Source: an uncultured Bacteroidales bacterium
Lineage (GTDB): Bacteria; Bacteroidota; Bacteroidia; Bacteroidales; Bacteroidaceae
DNA length: 64,000 bases
NCBI GenBank assembly: GCA_937906165.1
Contig: CALCYA010000074.1
Span: 1 to 64,000 of the forward strand
Direction: 5' to 3'
Shown: positions 50,819 through 59,608 of the stretch, one piece after another
Numbering within the stretch: the stretch's first letter is position 1
Layout of the letters: each line of letters starts with the position of its first letter
Translations under genes and position numbers: made by a program
The notes under the pieces: generated by a model
Databases searched by the model: none
What the model saw: only the letters and a program-made list of their open reading frames with translations
Told to the model about the DNA's origin: nothing

Positions 50819-52984
50819 TCATTGCCTTGTCTTCGTCGCACTTGGTGCGTTGTCGGCATGGCTGCCTGGTCTTGGTCTTTTGCGCCCCAATTTCCAGGGT
50901 TCCGTATTGACCTTGAGTTCGAATGTGCTTGCAGGGAGGCCGGCCTCGTTTACAAGGTTTGCATCAGTGAATGGCTTCCAACCGTAACGTATGCGGTGTG
51001 CGGTACCGTCGATGATGATGCGGTTGCCCTCAATCTTTGCCTGCTTCTCAAAGTCGACAGGAGTAAAACAGCCTATAGAATCGGCAATCTCCATGCTGCG
51101 CAATGCCTTGCCGTCGCTTGTCTTCAGCTCTGTTGCGTTGCTGAATTCAATGACGGTTTTTTCTCTGAAACTGAATGCTATTGCCGGGGTAGGGCCATGC
51201 TGTGCAACGTGGCTCATGCCGTATGTCTGGTTGAGTGCGAGACGTGCAAGACGTTCGCCTACAGGTGCCTTCTCCTTGGGGTGTACGTCGGTGGGGTGTC
51301 CTTTGTCGCTCGACACGGCAAAATCACAGAATGGAATCTCCTCGGCGAGTCTGCGCTGCGAGTCGCGGAAGTGTGGCCATGACGGGCGGTTGATGCCCGA
51401 CAGCTGAACAAAGTAGAACGGCATCTCGGGATTCTTCCATGTCTTGCGCCAACTCTCGATAAGGGTGGGGAATATCACCTCGTGCAGCTCCACGTTGTGT
51501 GCGTTTGACTCGCCCTGGTACCAGATGGCACCTCTGATTGGATAGCTGGCAATGGGTGCGATACCAGTCTCGTAAAGGTAACAGGGCTCGTAGGGGTGAC
51601 GCTGCAGTTTGTTGTTGCTCTTGGCGCTGTTCTTTGCTGCACGGCCACGGCACCAGTCCTGTATCATGTCATTCTCCTTCCAATTGTAGAGGATGTCTAC
51701 AAGCGTTGGGTTGAACTCAAGTGTCTTGCGGTCAATGAAAGCCTCGGCAGGCGCTCCACCCACGGCATTGCATATAAGTCCCACAGGAACGCCTAACGAG
51801 TCGGCAAGCATGGCACCGAAGTGGTAGGCTACAGCCGAGAAGTCACTCACGTTTTTCTTGTCCTGCTCTTGCCATGCTGTGGGCAGATAGTGTCCGTGGC
51901 GGTTGAGCTTGACAAGGTCAACGGAATCCCACTCGATGTTGTTGGTGAGGACAAGCGGCTTCATGTCATAAAGACGTATATCCTTGCCTTTTACGTTGGC
52001 GAGACTCTGCTCGATATGTGAGCTCTCCTTTACCATGAATGCCATGTTCGACTGGCCCGAGCAGAGCCATACCTCACCGATGACAACATTCTTGTATTCT
52101 ATCTTCTTTTTCTCACATTCTACGGTAATGGTATATTTCTTGCCGTCAGCCATCATGGGAGTAAAGCGTATCTTCCAACTGCCGTCCTGGGCTGCCTTTG
52201 TCACCCTCTTCTGCCGGCCGAAGCTTACAATAATCTCCTTGCCGGCATCGGCTGTTCCGCTTACGACAAAAGGAACATCACGCTGCACCACCATGTTGTC
52301 GCTGTATATTGCAGGCAATGACAGCCCACCGCAGTCGTCGGTTATTGCAGAGTATACCTGCTTCGCTATGATACCGGCACCTTCGGCATTGGGATGCAGG
52401 GCGTCGGGCATCAGGTCGGGGCGGCTGTAGAGGTAGCGGCTCAGGTCAATCAGCTCATAGTTGCCGTGTTTTGCAATCTTCTCTATCTCCTCCTGTATCT
52501 GCCAGTACCAGTCGCGTGTGCCGCTCTTGAAACGGCGGTGCCAATGGAAGATAGGCGTCATGCGGCATACGAAAATCTGCGGGTTGCCGTCGGGGTGTGC
52601 CTTCTTGAAGCTGTCAATGATACCGGTGTAGTCGGCGAAGAACTCATCGCGGTAGTTGGGCCAGTTGCGCGGGTCCGTGTCGTTGAGACCAAGGTGTATG
52701 ACAACAATGTCCGGTTGCCATTCGAGTGCGGCCTTGTATTCTGGCAGGGTGGTGTACGGACGGTGTCCCTTGTTCAGGAGGGTTGCACCCGAGTGACCGA
52801 AGTTACGCACCTCATAATCGTCGCCCAGCAGCTGCTGCAACTGTGTGGGATACGAAGTCTCTGCCGGGTTCTTGTGCCCGTATCCGTATGTGACACTGTT
52901 GCCCACGCAGGCAACCTTTTTCTTTTCTTGTGCCATTGCCAGCAGCGGCAACGCAAGTATTAATGCCAGAAAGAGCCTTTTCAT
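50819..52984 (-). CDS. Dual-domain sialate O-acetylesterase (two SGNH domains)
   Basis: 721 aa with signal peptide 1-18. Domain 1 (about 22-215) is a GDSL/SGNH hydrolase: S30 in CVGNSVTYGYG, GLND motif in HLGLNDTDP, and the D-x-x-H in PDALHPNAEG. Domain 2 (about 220-680) is the sialate 9-O-acetylesterase domain with S312 in GEVWLCSGQSNM and an ending HPTDVHPKEKAP. This two-domain form is known from gut Bacteroides EstA-type enzymes that remove O-acetyl groups from sialic acid so sialidase can work. The Arg-rich ending (KLGRKRPRPGSHADNAPS) is unusual. Confidence 0.87.
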   Translation of the reverse strand: MKRLFLALILALPLLAMAQEKKKVACVGNSVTYGYGHKNPAETSYPTQLQQLLGDDYEVRNFGHSGATLLNKGHRPYTTLPEYKAALEWQPDIVVIHLGLNDTDPRNWPNYRDEFFADYTGIIDSFKKAHPDGNPQIFVCRMTPIFHWHRRFKSGTRDWYWQIQEEIEKIAKHGNYELIDLSRYLYSRPDLMPDALHPNAEGAGIIAKQVYSAITDDCGGLSLPAIYSDNMVVQRDVPFVVSGTADAGKEIIVSFGRQKRVTKAAQDGSWKIRFTPMMADGKKYTITVECEKKKIEYKNVVIGEVWLCSGQSNMAFMVKESSHIEQSLANVKGKDIRLYDMKPLVLTNNIEWDSVDLVKLNRHGHYLPTAWQEQDKKNVSDFSAVAYHFGAMLADSLGVPVGLICNAVGGAPAEAFIDRKTLEFNPTLVDILYNWKENDMIQDWCRGRAAKNSAKSNNKLQRHPYEPCYLYETGIAPIASYPIRGAIWYQGESNAHNVELHEVIFPTLIESWRKTWKNPEMPFYFVQLSGINRPSWPHFRDSQRRLAEEIPFCDFAVSSDKGHPTDVHPKEKAPVGERLARLALNQTYGMSHVAQHGPTPAIAFSFREKTVIEFSNATELKTSDGKALRSMEIADSIGCFTPVDFEKQAKIEGNRIIIDGTAHRIRYGWKPFTDANLVNEAGLPASTFELKVNTEPWKLGRKRPRPGSHADNAPSATKTRQ

Positions 52985-53123
52985 TGTGTTGTGTATTTTT
53001 CAATATGCGAATATAACAACAAACGGGCGAAAGTCGTGCAAATGAATGTTTAAAAAAACATTTTTTCACGTTTGGTGTCTATTTAGCTTGAGTTCGGCAT
53101 GAGTCCTACCAGACCGTGAACAT

Positions 53124-53160
53124 GTCATCCCGACAGAACGAAGCGACGAGGGATTTCAAG
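53124..53160. repeat. Interspersed GTCATCCCGA-type repeat
   Basis: GTCATCCCGACAGAACGAAG followed by CGACGAGGGAT forms a small hairpin (ATCCC / GGGAT) and has the look of a common intergenic repeat of Bacteroidetes. The gap from 52985 to 53576 contains this repeat, the compound palindromic repeat and a phage gene fragment, and no intact gene. Confidence 0.55.
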
Positions 53161-53184
53161 CAATACTAATACAGAGAATTCTTC

Positions 53185-53300
53185 CTTCGGCTCGGCGGAT
53201 ATGTTATCCGCCGGGTATGAGTGTCAGGGTCTCTGACCCGATAGAACAAAAGGGGTTGCAAACCCCTGCCTTAACACCACCGGATTTTAAATCCGATGGG
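53185..53300. repeat. Compound palindromic repeat, copy 1
   Basis: A chain of small hairpins joined by fixed linkers: GGCGGATA-TGT-TATCCGCC, GGGTC-TCT-GACCC, AGGGGTT-GCA-AACCCCT and CGGATTT-T-AAATCCG. Bases 53204-53271 (68 bases) are identical to 54546-54613. No coding sense. Probably a mobile or recombination-prone repeat family. Confidence 0.75.
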
Positions 53301-53435
53301 GCGAAGCATTACGCTTAAATAACAACTCTGATATCTGTACTCTGACCCTCGATAGCCGGGAATGTTGCGAGTAAGCGAATGAAAGCCAAACTTGTTTTAG
53401 CTTTCAAAGTGAGTAAAAGCAACTTCGACGAGGTC

Positions 53436-53495
53436 AAATACGCACCGTGCGCGATGTTTGCATATTCGAGATAAACGGTATGGAAGTGTTTATGT
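53436..53495 (+). pseudogene. Fragment of the small phage gene from the left end
   Basis: Bases 53436-53490 are identical to the reverse complement of 78-132. They encode the last 18 or so residues (IRTVRDVCIFEINGMEVF) of the 77-aa phage protein, here ending in Met and stop instead of Leu and stop. The 5' part of the gene is missing, replaced by unrelated sequence with a sharp junction. Confidence 0.85.
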
Positions 53496-53539
53496 GAAAT
53501 GTTAAATTTCTTATTTGGGTGATATTTTCTTTCTTGAAA

Positions 53540-53572
53540 TTTGTTTAGAATATGACTAATTAGTTATATTTG
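53540..53572 (+). promoter_or_regulatory. Promoter of the toxin-antitoxin operon
   Basis: TTTG at 53540-53543, 21-base spacer and TATATTTG at 53565-53572. The toxin ATG at 53577 is only four bases after the -7 box, so the mRNA is likely leaderless. Confidence 0.6.
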
Positions 53573-53576
53573 CGCT

Positions 53577-53942
53577 ATGAATGATACAAACACAGATAAA
53601 TCGGATATTCGTGTAATATATAAGTCGCAGGAGTTTGAAGAGTTCTACGATGGGTTGTCTGATAATGTAAAGTTGAAATTCGAGCACGTTTTCAATGTTA
53701 TTCAGACCGTCTATGTGTTACCGAACAAATTTGTAAAACATCTTGTGAATACTGATTTATACGAAATGCGTGTTTCAGTGGGAACAAATGAATATAGGAC
53801 GGTGCTATTTGCCATTGACCACGACAACATAATACAATCCACCCGAATACTTTTGCTGAATGGTTTTCTAAAAAAGTCGGAAAAGGATTATAAGAAACAG
53901 ATAAGTAAAGCAGAGAAAATATTAAAAGACCTTGAATTATGA
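53577..53942 (+). CDS. HigB/RelE-type toxin
   Basis: 121 aa, Gp49-like/RelE superfamily. The typical core is NKFVKHLVNTDLYEMRVSVG, then EYRTVLFAIDHDNIIQSTRI and LLNGFLKKSEKDYKKQ. These toxins cut mRNA at the ribosome. The toxin gene precedes the antitoxin gene with a four-base overlap, the HigBA order. Confidence 0.88.
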   Translation: MNDTNTDKSDIRVIYKSQEFEEFYDGLSDNVKLKFEHVFNVIQTVYVLPNKFVKHLVNTDLYEMRVSVGTNEYRTVLFAIDHDNIIQSTRILLLNGFLKKSEKDYKKQISKAEKILKDLEL

Positions 53943-54250
53943 GAAAGATTGATGAAACCAAATTAGCAAAACTTTCTACTACCAACAAGATGCTCGATGA
54001 CAAATACGGCACTCATGGTACGGAAACCCGCAATGATTTTGACGAGCAGTCTTTGGCATGGTTTTATGGCAATATGCTTAAAGAGCGTCGCAAGGAGTTG
54101 AAATTGACACAAAAAGAGGTCGCTGAAAAGTTAGGACGCGATCAAAGTTACATCGCACGTGTAGAGCGAGGTAAAGCGGATATTCAGTTGTCAAGTTTCT
54201 TTAGAATTGCATCTATTCTTGGCATACAGTTTGTGCCATCGTTTGTGTGA
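53939..54250 (+). CDS. XRE-family HTH antitoxin (HigA-like)
   Basis: 103 aa. The C-terminal HTH is ERRKELKLTQKEVAEKLGRD followed by QSYIARVERGKADIQLSSFF. It binds the toxin and represses the operon. No termination signal is obvious directly after it; the sequence soon runs into the phage-derived segment at 54336. Confidence 0.9.
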   Translation: MRKIDETKLAKLSTTNKMLDDKYGTHGTETRNDFDEQSLAWFYGNMLKERRKELKLTQKEVAEKLGRDQSYIARVERGKADIQLSSFFRIASILGIQFVPSFV

Positions 54251-54335
54251 AAACAAAGATTGTATTATCTTTGCACTCAGTAGAACCTGCCAAGCCTCTT
54301 AACAATGCTCAAATCGGCAGGTCGTTTTATTTTTA

Positions 54336-54527
54336 TTCTGTCTTTTACCACACCTTATACGCTCCATAATTTTGCTGCAAAACAAGCAAGATTATGGAGT
54401 TTCTTAATTTCAACAGCGTAGAGCTGTTACCCAATGCAAAGGCAAGTGCAGCTTTTATGGTGGATAGCGGAAAGGTATTCCGTGAGGACACCGATATTGC
54501 ACCCGTTCTCATCAGCGAGTCGCTATC
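54336..54527 (+). pseudogene. Fragment of the phage gene that starts at the left edge
   Basis: Bases 54336-54405 match the reverse complement of 1-70 with one mismatch. The frame from ATG 54394 reads MEFLNFNSVELLPNAKASAA and continues for about 44 codons. It then enters the compound palindromic repeat, so the frame to 54738 is a chimera. It is a truncated copy of a phage gene whose intact form should lie left of this window. Confidence 0.8.
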
Positions 54528-54682
54528 CTCCGGCTCCGCGGATATTTATCCGCCGGGTATGAGTGTCAGGGTCTCTGACCCGATAGAACAAAAGGGGTTG
54601 CAAACCCCTGCCTCAACACCATGGGATTTCAAAATCCGAGTCATCCTCACCTCAACACCAGAGGATGTGTCATCCGCTGGAA
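54528..54682. repeat. Compound palindromic repeat, copy 2
   Basis: Same chain of hairpins as copy 1: GCGGATA-TT-TATCCGC, GGGTC-TCT-GACCC, AGGGGTT-GCA-AACCCCT, GGATTT-CA-AAATCC, plus one more, GGATG-TGT-CATCC (54663-54675). Stem sequences of the outer units differ from copy 1 but still pair. It has broken a phage gene fragment. Confidence 0.75.
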
Positions 54683-54690
54683 CAAAAAAA

Positions 54691-54714
54691 CCTCTCTGGG
54701 CGCGCCCAGAGAGG
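54691..54714 (-). terminator. Terminator of the sialidase gene
   Basis: A perfect 24-base palindrome centred on GGGCGCGCCC (CCTCTCTGGGCG / CGCCCAGAGAGG). On the minus strand it is followed by TTTTTTTG. It lies 30 bases after the sialidase stop. Confidence 0.9.
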
Positions 54715-54744
54715 TCAACTATAGACGAATATCTATAATTTCTT

Positions 54745-57700
54745 TTACTTTACAAGTACTTTTTTACCATTGATTATATATATACCCTTGCTCGGGTTCT
54801 CTACCTTGCGGCCCTGGAGGTCATAGATGGCGCCGTCATTTACGGTTGTGTCTGTAATGTGCTCGATGGATGTGCCATTTGTCGACTTGATTGGGTAGAA
54901 CGGTGCATCGTCGGTAAACTTGTATTTGCCGTTGCTTGCCCAGTCGAGCGAGAAGCGTACAAAGCGCATGGTGTATCCGCCGAACACTCCGTTCTCCTCA
55001 TAATAGACACCTAATGTGCCGTCGGGGAGCACGACTGCCGCGCTGTAGGCAGAGCCTCTCGGGCAGATTGTCTTTGGTGTGCCGAATGTGGCACCCTCGT
55101 CGGTTGAGAGGGCGATGCTCACGTTCTGTCTGCTCGGGCTGTTTGGCAGTGTCTGCAATGCAATGTCCCAAGGGTTACCCTCCAATGTAGAGCACCATAC
55201 CATATACTCGCCGTCGCAGGCGTTGCCCGAGATACCGCTGGTGAAGCGTGTCTGTGAAGGCTTGTGCCATGTCTCGCCGTCATCCGATGTGTAGTTGTAG
55301 TAGTTGTAGCCGCTTGAACGTACACTGATGGCGAGGTCGCCGTTGTTGCGCTCCAATGACTTGGGCTCGTCGGCTCCGCTTGTACCGCTTGTGCCGCTCA
55401 CATACCAGCTCTCTCCGCCGTCCTTGCTCATGAAGAAGTAGAAGTGCTGGCTGTTGTCGGCCTGACGGTTGACGAAACTTGATACGAGTGTTCCGTCACG
55501 TTTTTGCAGTGCTGCACCGGAGCCCGAGAAACCGCTCTTCCATGTCTTTGTCTTGGGGTTTGAGCAGTTGGCACCGAAGAGGTCGTCGGTGTGGTCAACG
55601 GGTGCTTCCCATGTGAGTCCTCCGTCGCGGCTGGTGATTGTCTTCCAGCGTGGGGGCTGTGCTGCTGTTCCGGCAAAGAATCCGTGGCCGTATGTTCCGG
55701 CACTTGTCATGATACCTACAATCTCGCCGTTGTCGCGGTTGGTAACTATCGATGCATCGCCGTGACCGTAGTCGCCGCCTGTGTCAGGAGTTCCGGCAAC
55801 GGTGACAGGGTCGCTCCATGTGCGGCCGTTGTCCTCGGAGTACTGTGCCACAAGGTAGCAGTGTGAGGGGAGGTCGCCGTTGTGGTTCTTGCGGTCGTCG
55901 GTGAGTGTCACAAGACGCTTGCCGTCCTTTGTCACTGTGATGGCAGGTATACGGTAGTATAGTGAACCCTTGTCCATAGGCATCAGCACTGCGCCTTCGG
56001 AAAGGAATATCGTCACGTTGTGCTCGGGGTTGCCTCTGCTCTCGGCAATCTCCTTGCCGTCGATGGTATATGCTGTGATGTTGGCGTCTACCTTGTTTCC
56101 CTCCTTTGCTTCGTCGGCAATGTCGTATGTAATCCACAGATAGTGGTCGCCGGGAGCGAGTGTCTTTGTGCCTGTGATGGTGAATGTACCGTCGCTGTTC
56201 AGGGTAACGGTCTCGCCGAACTGCTGTCCGTTCTCGTCACGCCATGGCATCTTCTTGTCGGCGTCGATGAAGAGCTCGCGCGAGTTGGTTGCAAAGTATG
56301 ACTTGACGTTGGTTATGTCATTCTTGTCGTCGCCAAGGAATGTACCCTTCACGCCTTGGAACTCGACGTTGCCCTCAAGGCCGCTGATGCGTATTGCAGC
56401 GCGTACTATTGGCTGGTCAACGTTGCCGATACCAGTGCTCACCTTTCCTTGTACCACTTTTGACGATGCGAACTCTGCAAGTGCGTTGCTGGTATCTACC
56501 TCGTCGAAGCGCCACAGTGAAGCACCGCCTTCCTCGGCTCCCCAACGTACAATTACCTGCCCGGCCTCCTGCGCGTGAAGCTCTACGGCATTGTCCTTGA
56601 TGATGAAGAAACCGTAGGAGTTCTGTATGTTGTATATGTAGTTCGCTGTTTCTACTGTTCCGAATGAAGTGCTGCCGCCGGTGCCTGCTCCTGCTGTACC
56701 GAAATACTCGCCCTTATAGTTCTTGATGGCGAGCTTGCCGTCCTTCTCCCAGAAACTCCAGACACGGTCGGCGCTGAATGTCTTGTCACCGAAGCGCAAA
56801 CTCCCTGTCTCGTTGTCATTGTATATTACCTTGCCTGCGCAGTATGCCTTGGTGGATGCGCTGGTGATGTAGTACCAATGCTCGTTGCCGGTGGTGCTTA
56901 TCTGAGGCATCTCGGGAGTGTCATCCTTGATTTTTACGGTAAAATCGGTGAGGATAACGCCCTTGCCGTTGCTGCCGGCAAGGGTGAATGCTACAGAACT
57001 CAAGGTCTGCCCTTTGCCGCTGATTGTCTGTGATGTGGTAGAGGTGGTATATTCTGTACCGTCGTCCATGGTGAGGCTCAGGCCTGTCGTGTGTCCGTTG
57101 TTGGTAAAGGTAAAGCTGTAGTCTGTGATTGCGTAACCTGCGGGCGGTGTCAATGTGTATGTGGCGCTGCCGGCAGTACCTGTCATCAGCTGTACGTTGT
57201 TGCCTTGCCAGTTCATGTTGTTGATTGTTCCGCAACCGAACTGCAACTGCGGAGTGGCGTTGCTTTTCCATACATTGTTCCAGCTCTGGTTGGCTGTCGT
57301 GCCGCGGTAGAGGTTACCGTTGCTCTTGTCTATGATGTACTCGAATGTGGTAGGCAACTCCTCAATCTCGGCTGCCTCGGCAATGGCAATTTGGCAGCCG
57401 GTATCGCCACGGTCGCTGCCGAGGCTTGCGCTGCTGCTCCAGTTGTAGATTGCGAAACTCTGTCCTGAACCAGTCTGGTTAAGCTGTACCTCGCCAGAAG
57501 AGATTATATAATAAGAAGGAGTATTTGCATAGCTTACTGTCCAGCCCTTTGACGGCTTTGTCTTTGTGGTGGTAATCTGTGCGTTGTAGTTGGCAACAGG
57601 GTTAAGGTATGAGCCGTATTTGCGGTTCACGATGTCGAATGTGTTGTCACCGCGGTCAACGAACTTCCACATGGAGAGTGCCGATGTACCGCTGTTCTCC

Positions 57701-59394
57701 TTGCCTGCAACGCCTGCAGCCTCGCCCTCTGCTGTTATGTAAAGCTCCGGGCTGCGCAGTGATGTGAACTGGTACCAATGCTCATTGTCTGTTGTGCTTG
57801 CCTTGGGCATTGAAAGGGCTGCTTCAACAATGGCGTTCAGTTTTGCTGCCAATTCTGTCACTTCAGCCTCGGTGAGGTTGTTCTTTTCAAGCAATGTCTT
57901 TGCCTTCTCGAGTTCTGTGTCGAACTCTTTCATCTTCTCTGTGTCATACTGTCCTATCGCATCGCCACGCTCTACAACCTGTCCGCGGGCAATGGCCTGT
58001 GACAGGGTGTTGCGCAAGGTTGCCTGTGTGTGGCGCACCTGGGCGTCGCTCTCGCTTATTACGCTGTAGCTGTCGGTGGGGAAGTCCTCAAGGAGTGCGT
58101 CCTTCATCAGATTTGCCATCTTTACGTATCCGAGGCCGCCGAGGTAGTTCGACGGGTAGAAATACTTTGTGTTTGCTACACTGCCGTTGAGCAGGGGAGT
58201 GTATGTGTCGATGAATGTGATGTTCTCGCTCTCCAATGTCTTTAAGTAGTCGTTGAGGACCTTGATGCGCGATGTATTTGTTGTGGCATTGTTTGTCGGG
58301 CACAGCGCAAGGAGATAAATCTTTGATGTGGGTGCCTTTGCCGCAACCTTGTCAACAAGGGTCTTGTAGCTGCTCTTTACTGTAGCTATGGCTGTGCTGC
58401 CGTTGCAGTCGCCGGTGCCGGTGTAGATGAAGATTGCCTTCGGGGCCTCTTTTGTGACGCCGGTGCTTGCGAAGGTCGCATCAACAAGCTTGCTTGTAGT
58501 GGCAATGTCACCTCCGTAGCCCCAGCCTGTACCGCGGTTCTTTACATTGGGGTTGCCGAGCAACTCCTGCCACTCGCCGTTCTTCACGAACTCGTCACCG
58601 AAGACAAGCACGTCGTCGCTGCTCATAGGCATCATACTGAAGTATGTAGCGCGCATGCCGTGTGCACCATTGAGACTGCCGTTTTTCTGAACACTTGATG
58701 TGTTGTCCGGGTAAACGGTGGTTACGGTGTAGTCCTCGCCTTCGGCCAGGTATTCGCAGATGGTCTCGCACCACACCTTGTAGGCTGCTGCTGTCAGGTG
58801 CAGATAATCGTAACTCCAAACACCGCCCTGTGCCACGCCGGTGAGCTTGTCGTAGAGGTCGATGTATGTGAGCCACTCGACATCCTGTGCCTCTACATAC
58901 TCCTTTACAATCTTGTTGGTGTGCAGCCATGTGGCTTCCACGCGGTTGTTTGTCTTGTTGTTGAGAATGCAGTAAAGGTAAATCTTTGTCTCGGGCGAAC
59001 GCATGTGTATGCGCTCCACCATGCTCTTTACATATTGCAGCACCTGCTCGCCGCTGAAATTGAGACCGCCCGATGTGGCAATGTCGTTTGTTCCGATCAT
59101 CATGAACACCTTCTTTGGCTTGCCTGCAATATAACTCTCGAGGTTATTGCTCTGCTCGGTGGAGTATGTGCCCGAGTTGCCTCGGTTCACAATAGGCAGA
59201 TAACGTCCGTCAGATGTCTTGAAAGCCTCGGGCCAGCAGTGCATGTCGGTGATGCTGTTACCGATGAATACAATACTCTCGTTGTTGGTCTCAAGGACCT
59301 TGAATGAATCGTACCTGTGGTTACGGAACGGTTCATCGGCAAATGCTATTGTCGCCATAAGCAACAAGCAGAGAATGGTCGTGATTTTCTTCAT
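54745..59394 (-). CDS. Multi-domain surface sialidase (GH33) with two SGNH-type domains
   Basis: 1549 aa. Signal peptide 1-19. SGNH domain 1 (about 30-220): S47 in VFIGNSITDMH, and D196/H199 in YDYLHLT. SGNH-like domain 2 (about 245-430) keeps the fold (YTGTGDCNGS) but has Asp where the Ser should be (VFGDEF), so it may be inactive. Then a helical linker (440-545), lectin-like segments (545-690, 840-1000), a sialidase N-terminal domain, and the GH33 propeller (about 1140-1500) with YYRIPAI (R1148) and five Asp boxes such as SEDNGRTW and SRDGGLTW. The C-terminal sorting-type module ends YDLQGRKVENPSKGIYIING. It likely de-acetylates and cleaves terminal sialic acid on host glycans. The fusion replaces the usual separate esterase. 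Confidence 0.9.
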   Translation of the reverse strand: MKKITTILCLLLMATIAFADEPFRNHRYDSFKVLETNNESIVFIGNSITDMHCWPEAFKTSDGRYLPIVNRGNSGTYSTEQSNNLESYIAGKPKKVFMMIGTNDIATSGGLNFSGEQVLQYVKSMVERIHMRSPETKIYLYCILNNKTNNRVEATWLHTNKIVKEYVEAQDVEWLTYIDLYDKLTGVAQGGVWSYDYLHLTAAAYKVWCETICEYLAEGEDYTVTTVYPDNTSSVQKNGSLNGAHGMRATYFSMMPMSSDDVLVFGDEFVKNGEWQELLGNPNVKNRGTGWGYGGDIATTSKLVDATFASTGVTKEAPKAIFIYTGTGDCNGSTAIATVKSSYKTLVDKVAAKAPTSKIYLLALCPTNNATTNTSRIKVLNDYLKTLESENITFIDTYTPLLNGSVANTKYFYPSNYLGGLGYVKMANLMKDALLEDFPTDSYSVISESDAQVRHTQATLRNTLSQAIARGQVVERGDAIGQYDTEKMKEFDTELEKAKTLLEKNNLTEAEVTELAAKLNAIVEAALSMPKASTTDNEHWYQFTSLRSPELYITAEGEAAGVAGKENSGTSALSMWKFVDRGDNTFDIVNRKYGSYLNPVANYNAQITTTKTKPSKGWTVSYANTPSYYIISSGEVQLNQTGSGQSFAIYNWSSSASLGSDRGDTGCQIAIAEAAEIEELPTTFEYIIDKSNGNLYRGTTANQSWNNVWKSNATPQLQFGCGTINNMNWQGNNVQLMTGTAGSATYTLTPPAGYAITDYSFTFTNNGHTTGLSLTMDDGTEYTTSTTSQTISGKGQTLSSVAFTLAGSNGKGVILTDFTVKIKDDTPEMPQISTTGNEHWYYITSASTKAYCAGKVIYNDNETGSLRFGDKTFSADRVWSFWEKDGKLAIKNYKGEYFGTAGAGTGGSTSFGTVETANYIYNIQNSYGFFIIKDNAVELHAQEAGQVIVRWGAEEGGASLWRFDEVDTSNALAEFASSKVVQGKVSTGIGNVDQPIVRAAIRISGLEGNVEFQGVKGTFLGDDKNDITNVKSYFATNSRELFIDADKKMPWRDENGQQFGETVTLNSDGTFTITGTKTLAPGDHYLWITYDIADEAKEGNKVDANITAYTIDGKEIAESRGNPEHNVTIFLSEGAVLMPMDKGSLYYRIPAITVTKDGKRLVTLTDDRKNHNGDLPSHCYLVAQYSEDNGRTWSDPVTVAGTPDTGGDYGHGDASIVTNRDNGEIVGIMTSAGTYGHGFFAGTAAQPPRWKTITSRDGGLTWEAPVDHTDDLFGANCSNPKTKTWKSGFSGSGAALQKRDGTLVSSFVNRQADNSQHFYFFMSKDGGESWYVSGTSGTSGADEPKSLERNNGDLAISVRSSGYNYYNYTSDDGETWHKPSQTRFTSGISGNACDGEYMVWCSTLEGNPWDIALQTLPNSPSRQNVSIALSTDEGATFGTPKTICPRGSAYSAAVVLPDGTLGVYYEENGVFGGYTMRFVRFSLDWASNGKYKFTDDAPFYPIKSTNGTSIEHITDTTVNDGAIYDLQGRKVENPSKGIYIINGKKVLVK

Positions 59395-59477
59395 AAGATG
59401 TAAATGGTTAGTCAGATGCTGCTTGTACAGCCTGTCAGTTGTTTAATAAATTCAATAAAGTTTTGTACGGTTACAAA

Positions 59478-59508
59478 AATAGGGGCTTGCCGTTAACAAG
59501 CCCCTATT
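59478..59508. terminator. Hairpin between two glycosidase genes
   Basis: AATAGGGGCTTG pairs with CAAGCCCCTATT over a 7-base loop, with T-rich sequence on either strand. It ends the GH20 transcript before the sialidase gene starts. The bases 59566-59610 carry short repeats (CGTTCATCGTTCATCGTTCC). Confidence 0.75.
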
Positions 59509-59608
59509 ATTTTTCTTAATTTTAATTAATGCAATTAATATATTTTATAAATAATCTTAATGCTTTTCGTTCCTCGTTAAACGTTCATCGTTCATCGTTC
59601 CTCGTTTC

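Noticed and set aside
54394..54738. Continuous 114-aa ORF as an intact gene
   Set aside because: Only the first 44 codons are phage-derived; the rest is translated palindromic repeat and terminator sequence, so it is a chimeric remnant.
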